Assembly (NCBI GenBank): GCA_016199835.1
Contig: JACQFX010000002.1
Coordinates: 1-64,000 of the forward strand
Source of the DNA: Nitrosomonadales bacterium
Lineage (GTDB): Bacteria; Pseudomonadota; Gammaproteobacteria; Burkholderiales; Gallionellaceae
Direction of reading: 5' to 3'
Length of the DNA: 64,000 nucleotides
How positions within the stretch are numbered: position 1 is the stretch's first letter; each line of letters opens with the position of its first letter. Shown here in pieces: positions 1 through 9,029 of the stretch. The notes beneath the pieces were generated by a model, which did not search any database, had not been told where the DNA came from, and saw only the letters and a program-made list of their open reading frames with translations. A program made the translations under genes and the position numbers.

Positions 1-78
1 AACCCGAGCCAGAAGACTGGCGCTCAGATAATCGCTCAACCGTGCTCCGGCTCCCAAGATTGCTTTGGTTCGTGCCAT
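1..78 (-). CDS. IS4-family transposase, N-terminal 26 residues only
   Basis: Reading leftward from ATG at 78, the frame is open for exactly 26 codons to the window edge. It gives MARTKAILGAGARLSDYLSA followed by SLLARV. This matches the typical start of IS4-family transposases (the Nterm_IS4 region, with the 'hLs.gvLarv' pattern). Catalytic DDE residues would lie outside the window, so activity cannot be judged. Confidence 0.6.
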   Translation of the reverse strand, partial: MARTKAILGAGARLSDYLSASLLARV

Positions 79-140
79 CTCCGCCCCCGTTTGGATGATG
101 GTCAAAGCATAACCTAAATTTTCCTAACCGAACAGTATTG
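1..140 (-). mobile_element. End of an IS4-family insertion sequence (partial, runs off the left edge)
   Basis: The reverse strand carries the start of an IS4-type transposase (ATG at 78) preceded by about 60 bases. That leader begins, at 140, with CAATACTGTTCGGTTAGG, which looks like an IS4-family terminal inverted repeat. The element therefore seems to end near 140, about 37 bases beyond the stop codon of the tolC-ompA gene at 177. The other end and the target duplication lie outside the window, so the boundary is inferred. Confidence 0.6.
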
Positions 141-176
141 TCTCAGGCTCCGCTTTTTTATTTGCTGTTATCGATT

Positions 177-2057
177 TTATTGTTCTTCGAGTACCGTGTA
201 ATGAACTTCGGCACGACGATTCTGTGCGCGGCCTTCTTTGGTTTCGTTGCTGGCTATCGGCTGCGACTTGCCCATTCCCCTCGTGGTGATGCGCTTGGCA
301 TCGACACCATTCGTGACCAGCCAGTCCTTCACTGATTCTGCCCGCCTTTCCGATAGGCTCTGATTGTAGGCGTCGCTGGCAAGGTCATCTGTATAGCCGA
401 TGACTTCTATGCCAGCCCCGGGGTGCTTGTTGGCGAACTCGATCACAAGCCTCAGTTTGGCACCCGCGCTGGATTTCAACTGGGCTGAATCAAAGAAGAA
501 ATTGGCACCGGTGATAATTACAGGCTTGGCGGTCTTGATAACCTGTTTTACGGTTACGGGAGTTATCACGGCAGGTGGTGGAGGCGGAGCAGGAGGGGTG
601 GCGCTCACACGGGACAGGCGATCCTTTTCCAGGGCGCTGTTGAATATGCCATCTTTATCAGTTTGCACGACGTCAATAGCTTCGGCCGGGCAGGTGGTGA
701 ACATGTCGTCGTCTGGTGTGGTTACCGGTTTCGGCGGCGTCATGTCGAGATTTTTGAGCTTGAGGACATTGAGCAGGTTACCGGATGCGGCCTGATATTT
801 TGCATCGGCGATCATCAGATCCATTTCCGAATTCAGATAGTCGCGGCGCGCCGTGTAATACTCGTTTTCGATGTCGAGCACATCAAGCAAGGTGCGTTGG
901 CCAATATCGTATTGGTTGCGGAAGGCTTCGCGCACTTTGTCTGTGCTCAACTGATGCTGATCCTGATATTGCAATTGCTCGATCAAACGCAGGTGGTCGT
1001 TGAAAGACATGGCGAGATTTTGACGTACCTCGCGGCAGACCTTCTCGCGCAGATCCTTGGCGATATTGACTTCTTCTGCAGCCTTGAGTTTTTTGGACTT
1101 GTCCTGGTTGCCACGGAAGAGGTTCCACGATACGGTCAGGCCCGCAGTTTTCTGAACTGTAGAGCCGGGGTAGAGTGCATCGGCCGTCTTGTCATGGACG
1201 CCTTCGAGATAGGCGTCGATGCGTGGGTAGAAACCTGATTTCTGAACTTCAACATTGCGTTTGGCGGAGAGAATGTTTTCGAAAGCGGCCTTGAGCAGAG
1301 GTGACTTTTCAAACCCCAGATTGATGCTTTCAACCCGGCCCTTGGGCAAATCTTGGGCAAGGATGGCTGCGGAAGGCCCCTCCATTTCGATCTTTGGCAA
1401 TTCGCCGACAATACGCTGATAGCGTGCGCTGACATCGTGCAGATTGGCTGTTTCTGTCAGTAGATTAGCTTCGGCTAGTGCCAGACGGCCAGTGGCTGTT
1501 TCAAAATCAACCTGACGTCCCACGCCGGACTGGGCGCGCTCCTTGACTTTTGTGTAGGCCAGGCGGTGAGTGACATAGCTTTCCTGGGCGAATTCGACCA
1601 ACTGGCGATGGCGCCAGACATCGATATAAGCAGTGGCAGCATCAAGCGCAGCACTTTCAGAAGCATCAAGCATTTCGTAAAAACGCACCATGCTGGCATG
1701 CTCAAGCCGCTTGGTATCATTTTGCGTTGCAAAACCTTCGAATAGATTCTGGCTCAGGGTTATCTTGCTGGTCTGGAAATTGAAACTGTGTTCGCTAGCC
1801 GGAGGGGTGTATAGCGGGGATTCGCGTTTCTGGTAGGCAGTGCCGTACAGGACATCCAGCGCAGGCAGATAGCGGCCCCATGTGATGTCACGTTCATAAA
1901 GGCTGGCTTTGAACTCGTTCCATTTGGCGGTGACTTCCGGATTGGTCAGGACTGCTTTGCTGGCAACTTCGTTGAGTGTAACAGGCGCGGCCTGAGCGCC
2001 TGCAATCGCCAAGCCCAAGGCCAGGGAAATAGCGGACTTACGGAATACGTGCTGCAT
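177..2057 (-). CDS. TolC-family outer-membrane efflux protein fused to a C-terminal OmpA peptidoglycan-binding domain (LapE-like)
   Basis: This 626-residue protein begins with a signal peptide (about residues 1-23, cleaved after AQA). Two TolC-type outer-membrane factor repeats follow (about 25-430). After a proline-rich linker (PPAPPPPPA) comes an OmpA-like domain at about 515-626, with the peptidoglycan-binding signature GYTDDLASDAYNQSLSERRA and the NRRAEV ending. The family forms the outer-membrane channel of type I secretion; the OmpA tail probably anchors it to the cell wall. A good ribosome site (AGGGGAG) precedes ATG at 2057. It is divergent from the lapG/lapD-like genes, so by analogy with Lap systems it probably exports a large LapA-like adhesin. 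The inner-membrane LapB/LapC partners and the adhesin are not in the window. Confidence 0.85.
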   Translation of the reverse strand: MQHVFRKSAISLALGLAIAGAQAAPVTLNEVASKAVLTNPEVTAKWNEFKASLYERDITWGRYLPALDVLYGTAYQKRESPLYTPPASEHSFNFQTSKITLSQNLFEGFATQNDTKRLEHASMVRFYEMLDASESAALDAATAYIDVWRHRQLVEFAQESYVTHRLAYTKVKERAQSGVGRQVDFETATGRLALAEANLLTETANLHDVSARYQRIVGELPKIEMEGPSAAILAQDLPKGRVESINLGFEKSPLLKAAFENILSAKRNVEVQKSGFYPRIDAYLEGVHDKTADALYPGSTVQKTAGLTVSWNLFRGNQDKSKKLKAAEEVNIAKDLREKVCREVRQNLAMSFNDHLRLIEQLQYQDQHQLSTDKVREAFRNQYDIGQRTLLDVLDIENEYYTARRDYLNSEMDLMIADAKYQAASGNLLNVLKLKNLDMTPPKPVTTPDDDMFTTCPAEAIDVVQTDKDGIFNSALEKDRLSRVSATPPAPPPPPAVITPVTVKQVIKTAKPVIITGANFFFDSAQLKSSAGAKLRLVIEFANKHPGAGIEVIGYTDDLASDAYNQSLSERRAESVKDWLVTNGVDAKRITTRGMGKSQPIASNETKEGRAQNRRAEVHYTVLEEQ

Positions 2058-2160
2058 GATGACTCCCCTGAATCATTTATTGTTGATTTTGGATACAGTA
2101 GCCATTCCCCAGCCATGTTTTGATGATACGTTTTGTACGTAGCAATGGTGTTCAGCACAA

Positions 2161-2192
2161 ACGAGCCATCATCATTGTTTTTATTGGCTCGT
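2161..2192. other. Inverted repeat in the tolC/lapG divergent intergenic region
   Basis: ACGAGCCA at 2161-2168 pairs perfectly with TGGCTCGT at 2185-2192 across a 16-base loop, with no U-tract. It sits about 100 bases upstream of the tolC-like start and about 145 upstream of the lapG-like start. It may be an operator or an mRNA hairpin. A second perfect 12-base palindrome, AATGCATGCATT, lies at 2309-2320 close to the lapG-like start. No factor can be assigned. Confidence 0.4.
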
Positions 2193-2336
2193 GCAGTCTA
2201 CCCGAACTAGAACAATTATTGCAAAAATTCTGATTCGGAATACGGGGTTGAGAAGCCTTTGCGGGTCGAGTGCCGCGCAATTTTTATAGTAAACTGCCCG
2301 GCATATCGAATGCATGCATTTTGCGGATAGTTCCTG

Positions 2337-3017
2337 TTGATAAAAATACAACATCGTTGCGCATTGCTGTTGGCTTGCTTCGGCTTGTGTGGCATAGCGC
2401 TGCTGGCTGGTGCGGTCGATGCTTTTCGCCTGGAGCGTGTCATGCAGGCCGTTCAGCAACGCTATGGCGGCAATGCGGCGGCCATAGCGAAAGACTGGGA
2501 AGGTGCGCTGAGCGTATTTCAGGGAGAGGCCGAGCAGAAAAAGCTGAAGGATGTAAACGAATACATCAATCACAAGGTGCATTTCGAAACCGATTTGAAA
2601 GTCTGGGGGCAAGAGGATTATTGGGCGACGCCCATAGAGGCGCTGATGAGAGGCGCCGGCGATTGTGAGGATTACGCCATCGCCAAATATTTCTCGCTGA
2701 AGTTTTCCGGCGTCCCTGTTTCAAAATTGCGGATAACCTATGTTAAAGCGCGGATCGGGGGCGCAGACAGCAATGTTACCCAAGCTCACATGGTGTTGAC
2801 CTACTATGCCACGCCGGATGCGGAGCCGCTGGTGCTGGACAATCTGATTGGCGAGATCCGTTCCGCATCACGGCGTTCTGATCTGGTTCCGATTTTCAGC
2901 TTCAACTCGGAAGGTGTGTGGGCCGCAGGAGGCAGTGCGCCGCAATCGGGTGGCGGCAGCCGTCTATCGAAATGGACGGATCTGGTTGAAAAGATGAAAA
3001 GTGAAGGTTTTGAGTAA
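2337..3017 (+). CDS. lapG: LapG-like periplasmic transglutaminase-type cysteine protease
   Basis: This 226-residue protein has an N-terminal hydrophobic export segment (about 8-28). Its bacterial transglutaminase-like cysteine protease domain has the expected triad: C110 in GAGDCEDYAIAKY, H151 in QAHMVLTYY and D168 in VLDNL. The H-to-D spacing of 17 equals that of Pseudomonas LapG. LapG cleaves the N-terminus of giant adhesins to release biofilms and is sequestered by LapD when c-di-GMP is high. The lapD-like gene follows 12 bases downstream, consistent with that pairing. The start is TTG, chosen because it gives a complete signal peptide; the ribosome site is weak. The substrate adhesin is outside the window. 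Confidence 0.88.
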   Translation: MIKIQHRCALLLACFGLCGIALLAGAVDAFRLERVMQAVQQRYGGNAAAIAKDWEGALSVFQGEAEQKKLKDVNEYINHKVHFETDLKVWGQEDYWATPIEALMRGAGDCEDYAIAKYFSLKFSGVPVSKLRITYVKARIGGADSNVTQAHMVLTYYATPDAEPLVLDNLIGEIRSASRRSDLVPIFSFNSEGVWAAGGSAPQSGGGSRLSKWTDLVEKMKSEGFE

Positions 3018-3029
3018 AGTGAGGTTGCT

Positions 3030-4940
3030 ATGTCATTAATGCGTCAGTTATGGCTGGCCGTGATTGTTTCTACGGTCATGGCTTTTGCAGGAAGTTTGGT
3101 ATTGAGTATCTGGTCGGCCCAAGGCTATTTAACGCAGCAACTCGAGCGCAAGAATGATGATGTCGCCAACTCGCTGGGGCTATCCATGACACAGCAGGAA
3201 AAAGATCCGGTAACGATAGAACTGCAAGTGACGGCATTGTTTGATACGGGCTATTACCAGACGATTTCGGTAACTGACCCGTTTGGCAAAGTGATAGCCC
3301 AGCGCATTCAGGATAAATCGGAAGCGAATGTGCCATCCTGGTTCATCAAGTCGTTCCCGATTAAATCCAAGCCGGGGCTCGCGCAAATCAGCGATGGCTG
3401 GAAACAGTACGGTATGGTGACGGTGATAAGCCATACCCAGTTTGCTTATCAGGCATTGTGGGAGCAGGCGGGCAAGTTGTTGTTCTGGTTTTGTGCGGGC
3501 GGTGTCGGTGTCGGTTTTCTCGGTACGCTCGTGTTGCGCACCATCGGACGCTCACTCAACGATGTGGTCAATCAGGCGGGCGCCATTGGTGAGCGGCGCT
3601 TCATTACGATCGCCGAACCTCGGACGCCGGAACTGCGCGCCCTTGCCCGCGCCATGAATGGCATGGTGGATAGGGTGCGCCAGATGTTCAACGAGGTGGC
3701 GGCACGTCTCGATGAACTGCTGCACCGCGTGAATTACGATCAATTGACCGGGTTGCCGAACCGCGATTATTTCATGACACACTTCAAGGAGCAGCTTACG
3801 GCGGATGAGGTTGCGCATAGCGGCGTTCTGGCAGTGATGCGCCTGGACGATCTGAATCAGATCAATGATGCCATGGGGCGCGCGGGAACGGATAATTTGC
3901 TCAAGGAAATCGGGCAGATATTTACAGATTTCTCCAGACAGCAGGAAGGCGCGCTGGCGGGGCGGGTCAAGGCGGGCGAAATCGCCCTGGTGTTGCCGGG
4001 AGAGGGCGACTCCCGCAGCGTGGCACAACGCATGGAGCAGTTGCTGGCTGAGCAGTTGGTGATGAACAGGGTTGAACTGAGCGACATCTATCATCTTGGC
4101 GTGGTTCATTTCGAACACGGCGCCAATGTTGGCGACATCCTTTCCAGAGTTGACCATGCGCTGGCGCTGGCCCAGGGGCAGGGAGCGAATACCAGCTACG
4201 CTATCGAAAGCGATGTGCAGGTAAGCATCATCCCGGGCGAGCAGTGGCGCGCACTGTTAACACAGGCCGTGACCGCCGGTAACGTGAAGCTGATCTTTTA
4301 TCCAGTTATCAAGCAGGATGGAACGTTACTGCACCGGGAGGGCATGGTTCGCTTGCAGCCTGAGCCCGGCAAGCAATTGATGATGGCCGGCGATTTCATG
4401 CCGGTTGCGGCGCGCCTCAATTTGACGGCACAAATTGATCTGGAGGTAATCCGTCTGGCGCTGGAGCATTTGTCCACTATAGTGGATGATGTGGCGGTAA
4501 ATCTTTCAGCGGAAACGATTAGCAACTGGGCGTTTCATGCCGATCTTTCCAGGCTCTTGCGCAGCCACACCGGGCTTTGCTCGCGTTTGTGGTTTGAGGT
4601 CTCCGAATATGGCGCCTTCAAGCATTTTGACGCCTTCATGGATATTTGCCTGATACTCAAAAATTCCGGCTGTCACATCGGCGTGGAACACTTCGGTCAA
4701 CGCCTGTCGGAGAGCCAGAAGCTTACCGAGCTCGGGCTCGACTACGTCAAGATCCATCCGGGGCTGGTGCGCGGCATAGAGGAGAATGCCGGCAATCAGG
4801 AATTTTTGCAGCGTTTCTGCGGGATCGCCCATGCGGTTGGCGTCATCGTTATAGCCGTCGGCGTGCAGAGCGATGCTGAGTTGTTGATGTTGCGATCGCT
4901 TGGTGTGGATGGTGCAACCGGGTCTGCGATCACTTTGTAG
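3030..4940 (+). CDS. lapD: LapD-like inner-membrane c-di-GMP receptor with degenerate GGDEF and EAL domains
   Basis: The 636 residues are close to Pseudomonas LapD in length. The order is TM1 (about 8-29), a periplasmic LapD/MoxY-type domain, TM2 (about 148-170), HAMP (about 170-225), GGDEF (about 235-395) and EAL (about 400-636). W124 in the periplasmic GWKQYG motif matches the tryptophan LapD uses to hold LapG. The GGDEF signature is reduced to KAGEI and EAL to EGM (REGMVRL), so both enzymatic sites look dead. That is the hallmark of a c-di-GMP-binding receptor rather than a cyclase or phosphodiesterase. It follows the lapG-like gene by 12 bases, so the two are probably co-transcribed. Confidence 0.88.
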   Translation: MSLMRQLWLAVIVSTVMAFAGSLVLSIWSAQGYLTQQLERKNDDVANSLGLSMTQQEKDPVTIELQVTALFDTGYYQTISVTDPFGKVIAQRIQDKSEANVPSWFIKSFPIKSKPGLAQISDGWKQYGMVTVISHTQFAYQALWEQAGKLLFWFCAGGVGVGFLGTLVLRTIGRSLNDVVNQAGAIGERRFITIAEPRTPELRALARAMNGMVDRVRQMFNEVAARLDELLHRVNYDQLTGLPNRDYFMTHFKEQLTADEVAHSGVLAVMRLDDLNQINDAMGRAGTDNLLKEIGQIFTDFSRQQEGALAGRVKAGEIALVLPGEGDSRSVAQRMEQLLAEQLVMNRVELSDIYHLGVVHFEHGANVGDILSRVDHALALAQGQGANTSYAIESDVQVSIIPGEQWRALLTQAVTAGNVKLIFYPVIKQDGTLLHREGMVRLQPEPGKQLMMAGDFMPVAARLNLTAQIDLEVIRLALEHLSTIVDDVAVNLSAETISNWAFHADLSRLLRSHTGLCSRLWFEVSEYGAFKHFDAFMDICLILKNSGCHIGVEHFGQRLSESQKLTELGLDYVKIHPGLVRGIEENAGNQEFLQRFCGIAHAVGVIVIAVGVQSDAELLMLRSLGVDGATGSAITL

Positions 4941-5063
4941 GGATTCCGGTTAACGCGAAATTTTTATCCGACGGCAGGAAGCTATATACTGTCGCCGGGC
5001 TGTTTGCATCGCATTCGCGCTGACCCGCAAAACATAACGATGACGAAACACCAAGAGGAGAGC

Positions 5064-6578
5064 ATGTCCGCAAAAAAACTCCGGGTTCTGCTGATCGAGG
5101 CGTCTACCGGCGATGCCGGGCATACGCTTGCCAGACTGGAACAAGGTGGCTATGCGGTCGAACATTTGCGAGTGAGCGACGCGGCAGCCATGCGAGCAGC
5201 CTTGTCGAAAAACAAATGGGATGTCGTGCTATGCAGCTACGATGCAGCCGGTTTCTGCGGCCTGGATGCGCTCAAGCTGATGCAGGCGGAAAAGGTTGAT
5301 CTGCCATTCCTGTTCCTCTCGCATGATCAGAGCGAAGCTACACTCATTCGGGCCATACAGGCGGGCGCGCACAGTTACATCTCCAGGGACAACCTGGATT
5401 TTCTCGTTCCTGCCATAGAGCATGCCCTGCGCGAAGCCCGCATTCGTCGCGAGCACAATGAAGCGCAACTCGCTTTACAGAAATACCAGGCACGCTTGCA
5501 TTCCTTCCTCTCCAATTTGCCGGGCATGGCTTATCAGTTGTTGCTCGACAACAATGATGCCCTGTCTTTCCCTTATGTCAGCGACGGCAGCCGTTCCCTG
5601 CTCGGGATCGAGGCGCTGGATCTGACGAAGAATGCCAACCTGTTTTTGAACATATTGTATCCGAACGATCGCGCCTCCCTGCAGCAGGCCATGCGCACTT
5701 CGGCGGGCGACCTCACCCTGTTGAATTGGGAGGGGCGTATCGTGATGCCGCAGAACGGCAATATCAAATGGGTCAATATGCGCTGCACGCCATGCAAGCT
5801 GGATAACGGCAATGTGCTGTGGGAAGGCATCATGACCAACATCAGCCAGAGCAAGTTTGCGGACATTGGCCTGAAACAATCGCAGGAGCAGTTGCGCGAA
5901 TTGTCTTCGCACATCCAAGACGCGCGCGAGCAGGAGCGCCTGCATATTGCGCGCGATATCCATGACGACATGGGCGGCACACTGACCGCCATCAAGATCG
6001 ACGTTGCATGGCTGAGCGCGCACCTTGGCGAACAACCCGAACTGCTGGCCAAATCCCGGGGGGTCGAAGCGCTGGTGGATCGCTGCATCAAGTCGGCCAA
6101 CAATATCCTGCGCAGTTTGCGCCCCAGCGTGCTGGATTCCTTCGGTGTCATCGCGGCCATCGAAATGGAGGTCGAGGAATTCGAGAAGCGCACCGGCATT
6201 TCATGTCCGATCAGCCAGGTGGATGAAGGAATGGAGATCAATCCGGAGGCTTCCATTGCGCTGTTCCGCATTCTGCAGGAGGCGCTGACCAACATCATGA
6301 AGCACGCCAAGGCCAGCGAGGTGACAGTGGATATAGCCAACCGCAAGAGCGGCGTGGATCTGGTCATCAGCGATAATGGTGTCGGGCTCAGGGAAGTCGA
6401 TCGGCAGAAGCCCCGCTCCTTTGGCTTGCGTGGTATTCAGGAGCGCGTTGCCCATTTTAACGGCGAAGTGCAGATTCGCAGCAAGCCCGGAAAAGGTACC
6501 ACGATTAAGGTGCATGTCCCTCACGCGGCGGTGCAACCTGATGAGGACGATGCACTGTCGCAGCAAAAATTGTTCTGA
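5064..6578 (+). CDS. Sensor histidine kinase: pseudo-receiver - PAS - HisKA_3 - HATPase
   Basis: The protein has 504 residues when started at ATG 5064, which follows AGAGGAG; upstream in-frame starts lack a good ribosome site. An N-terminal receiver-like domain (about 5-125) has serine (S58, in VVLCSYDAAGF) where the phosphoacceptor aspartate is expected. A PAS-like domain spans about 145-265. A HisKA_3 helix pair follows with H300 in ARDIHDDMGG, and a HATPase domain has an N-box (EALTNIMKHA) and DNGVGL. There is no membrane segment, so it is cytoplasmic. The NarL-type regulator begins 21 bases downstream, so the two form a two-component pair. The signal is unknown; the lapD-like gene upstream and the cyclase downstream hint at surface-lifestyle control. 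Confidence 0.85.
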   Translation: MSAKKLRVLLIEASTGDAGHTLARLEQGGYAVEHLRVSDAAAMRAALSKNKWDVVLCSYDAAGFCGLDALKLMQAEKVDLPFLFLSHDQSEATLIRAIQAGAHSYISRDNLDFLVPAIEHALREARIRREHNEAQLALQKYQARLHSFLSNLPGMAYQLLLDNNDALSFPYVSDGSRSLLGIEALDLTKNANLFLNILYPNDRASLQQAMRTSAGDLTLLNWEGRIVMPQNGNIKWVNMRCTPCKLDNGNVLWEGIMTNISQSKFADIGLKQSQEQLRELSSHIQDAREQERLHIARDIHDDMGGTLTAIKIDVAWLSAHLGEQPELLAKSRGVEALVDRCIKSANNILRSLRPSVLDSFGVIAAIEMEVEEFEKRTGISCPISQVDEGMEINPEASIALFRILQEALTNIMKHAKASEVTVDIANRKSGVDLVISDNGVGLREVDRQKPRSFGLRGIQERVAHFNGEVQIRSKPGKGTTIKVHVPHAAVQPDEDDALSQQKLF

Positions 6579-6599
6579 GATATTCATGGATAAGCGGTA

Positions 6600-7244
6600 A
6601 TGACGAAGACGATAAACGTGTTGGTGGTGGATGATCACTCCCTGATCCGCAAGGGTTTGAAGCAGATACTGGATGACACCAGCGATATCCGGGTGACTGG
6701 CGAGGCCGAGACCGGCCAGGAGGCAATCAGGATGGCGCGCGAACATAAGTATGACATCGCGCTGCTCGACATCACCTTGCCGGACAAATATGGCATAGAC
6801 GTGCTCAGGCAGTTGCGGTTGCAGCGCCCCGACATGCCGGTGCTGATACTCAGTATGCACCCGGACGAACAATACGCCATGCGCTCCATCAAGGCTGGCG
6901 CGTCGGGTTACATGAACAAGCAAAGCGCACCATCACAACTGGTCACCGCCATCCGCCAGGTCGCTGGCGGGAAAAAGTATATCAGTGGTGTACTCGCGGA
7001 ACAGTTGGTCAATGAATTGTCCGAACCCGGTAAGCAGGACGTGTCGCACCAGATTCTGTCCAACCGCGAATACCAGACGCTATGCCTGATGGCCTCTGGC
7101 AAGAGCCTGAGCGAAATGGCGGATGTCATGTCACTCAGCGCCAAAACGGTCAGTGTGTACCGTGCGCGCATGCTGGAGAAAATGGGCTTCAGGAACAATG
7201 CGGACGCCATACGCTATGCGGTCAATAATCATCTGATAGATTGA
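6600..7244 (+). CDS. NarL/FixJ-family response regulator (receiver + LuxR HTH)
   Basis: This 214-residue two-domain regulator has a receiver domain (about 4-120) with acidic pair D11/D12, phosphoacceptor D57 in ALLDITLP, and the conserved lysine in MNKQSAP. The LuxR-type helix-turn-helix (about 148-210) reads LSNREYQTLCLMASGKSLSE, then TVSVYRARMLEKMG. It is the cognate output of the histidine kinase 21 bases upstream. Its targets are unknown. A weak hairpin (7286-7304) follows the stop. Confidence 0.9.
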   Translation: MTKTINVLVVDDHSLIRKGLKQILDDTSDIRVTGEAETGQEAIRMAREHKYDIALLDITLPDKYGIDVLRQLRLQRPDMPVLILSMHPDEQYAMRSIKAGASGYMNKQSAPSQLVTAIRQVAGGKKYISGVLAEQLVNELSEPGKQDVSHQILSNREYQTLCLMASGKSLSEMADVMSLSAKTVSVYRARMLEKMGFRNNADAIRYAVNNHLID

Positions 7245-7285
7245 CCCCGCGCAAAACATCATTCACGCCTTGACCTGCCTGACGC

Positions 7286-7307
7286 GATGCCGATAATAGG
7301 CATCTTT
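7286..7307 (+). terminator. Weak hairpin after the response regulator
   Basis: GATGCC (7286-7291) and GGCATC (7299-7304) form a 6-bp stem with a 7-base loop, followed by only TTT then C. It could be a modest intrinsic terminator between the response regulator and the diguanylate cyclase gene. The short U-tract makes this uncertain. Confidence 0.35.
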
Positions 7308-7339
7308 CTGCAACAGTTTTCGAGAGTACCAGGACATCC

Positions 7340-8983
7340 ATGACTACCTTTACAAGTCCATCCGACATCGCGCGAGAAACCCTGAAGGCTTTGGCCATGC
7401 GCAAGTTGGTTCCGACGCCGGACAACTATGCGCGCGTCTATCAGGAAATCAGCGGGCAGCCTGCCACGGGAGTGCCGGATGGCGGGCCGAAACCGGCCGT
7501 CGCTTGGCCCGACCTGATACGCGATCTGCTCAAGCAGTTGGAAACGCCACATAAAGGCATCACGGTCACCCGCAAGAAAGAGGGGGTGGATATCGTGCTG
7601 AAAAAGTTCTCCGGCAATCCGGAAGAACTGTTCGAGAAATTGCGCGGATTGATGCGCTCCTGGGCCACAGCGCCGACTGCGGCCAACCTCGGTGAATTGG
7701 TGTCGCAGGAAATGCAGACAGCGGTCGGCGCTGCGCTGGCTGCCGTGAATGCGGCTCCGGCAAATCCGGTAGCCGATTCTGAAATGGTCGCGCAACTGCG
7801 TGAGCTGCTGGCGCAAACTCTGGAAGGCGCCCTCGGCGCACAGCCGGAGCTGGAAGCAGCGATGGTGACCGAGATGCAGGAAATGATCCGGCAGGCGCGC
7901 GAGGTCAACGACCTGGCGCAGGCCACCAAGCTGTCCAAGTTATCGCGCCAGTTCTGGATCAAGCTGGAATTACGCGGCGGCGACAAGGCCAAGATACAGG
8001 AAGGGCTGGTGCGCTTGCTGCGGTTGCTGGTGGAGAATGTCGGCGAATTGACGACGGAGGACAAATGGCTGCACGGGCAGATCGCCACCTTGCAGGAAAT
8101 AATTTCGCGCCCCATGGATAAACGCACCATAGCCGACGCGGAGCGCAATCTGCGCGATGCCATTATCAAGCAGCATTTGCTGAGAGAAAGCTTGACCGAT
8201 GCGAAATCGACGCTCAAGAACCTGATGGCTACTTTCATAGATCGTCTGGGTGAATTGACCGAAAGCACCGGCGACTACCACGCCAAGATCGCGGACTATA
8301 GCCAGAAGATTGGCGGCGCCGACAACCTTGCCGAATTGAGTCATCTGCTCGACGATATCATGCATGACACGCGCGTCATCCAGGACAGCGCGCAACGCTC
8401 GCATGAGGAACTGCTTGTTACCCGCAAGCAGGCGCAAGAGGCCGAGGAGCGGGTCAGGCAACTGGAGCGGGAGCTGGCGGAAGCAAGCGAAAAGATGCAC
8501 GAAGATCAGCTCACCGGTGCGCTCAACCGGCGCGGAATGGATGAAACACTGGAACGCGAAATCAATCGTGCCGACCGCCAGCAATCCCCGGTCAGTCTGG
8601 CCTTGCTCGACATAGATAATTTCAAGCGCCTGAACGATACCTTGGGACACCAGGCAGGCGATCACGCGCTGGTGCATTTGACTTCCGTCATCAAGGAAAC
8701 CTTGCGCCCGACCGATGCGGTGGCGCGCTATGGCGGCGAGGAATTCCTTATCATCATGCCAGACACCGGGTTGGAAGACGCGATGGCGACGATCTCCCGC
8801 TTGCAGCGCGAACTGACCAAGAAATTCTTCTTGCACAACAACGAACGACTGCTGATAACCTTCAGCGCCGGTGTGGCGTTGCGCAATGCAGATGAGGGAG
8901 CCGATCTGGTAATAGGCCGTGCCGACAAAGCCATGTATCACGCCAAGCAGACAGGGAAGAATCGCGTGGTCGCGTCCGAGTAG
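7340..8983 (+). CDS. Diguanylate cyclase with long N-terminal alpha-helical region
   Basis: The 547 residues have no membrane segments. About 380 residues of mostly helical, coiled-coil-rich sequence precede a C-terminal GGDEF domain (about 385-545). The active-site motif GGEEF is intact at 465-469. The product-inhibition I-site RPTD (456-459) lies exactly five residues upstream. It should make c-di-GMP from two GTP and be feedback-inhibited. It lies in the same direction as the kinase/regulator pair and the lapD-like gene, so it is a plausible local source of the second messenger, though no direct link is shown. An AGGA ribosome site precedes the ATG. Confidence 0.9.
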   Translation: MTTFTSPSDIARETLKALAMRKLVPTPDNYARVYQEISGQPATGVPDGGPKPAVAWPDLIRDLLKQLETPHKGITVTRKKEGVDIVLKKFSGNPEELFEKLRGLMRSWATAPTAANLGELVSQEMQTAVGAALAAVNAAPANPVADSEMVAQLRELLAQTLEGALGAQPELEAAMVTEMQEMIRQAREVNDLAQATKLSKLSRQFWIKLELRGGDKAKIQEGLVRLLRLLVENVGELTTEDKWLHGQIATLQEIISRPMDKRTIADAERNLRDAIIKQHLLRESLTDAKSTLKNLMATFIDRLGELTESTGDYHAKIADYSQKIGGADNLAELSHLLDDIMHDTRVIQDSAQRSHEELLVTRKQAQEAEERVRQLERELAEASEKMHEDQLTGALNRRGMDETLEREINRADRQQSPVSLALLDIDNFKRLNDTLGHQAGDHALVHLTSVIKETLRPTDAVARYGGEEFLIIMPDTGLEDAMATISRLQRELTKKFFLHNNERLLITFSAGVALRNADEGADLVIGRADKAMYHAKQTGKNRVVASE

Positions 8984-9029
8984 CAAAGTGCCGGGTGAGG
9001 CTCTCTTGTGCGATCCGGGAAATATATTT

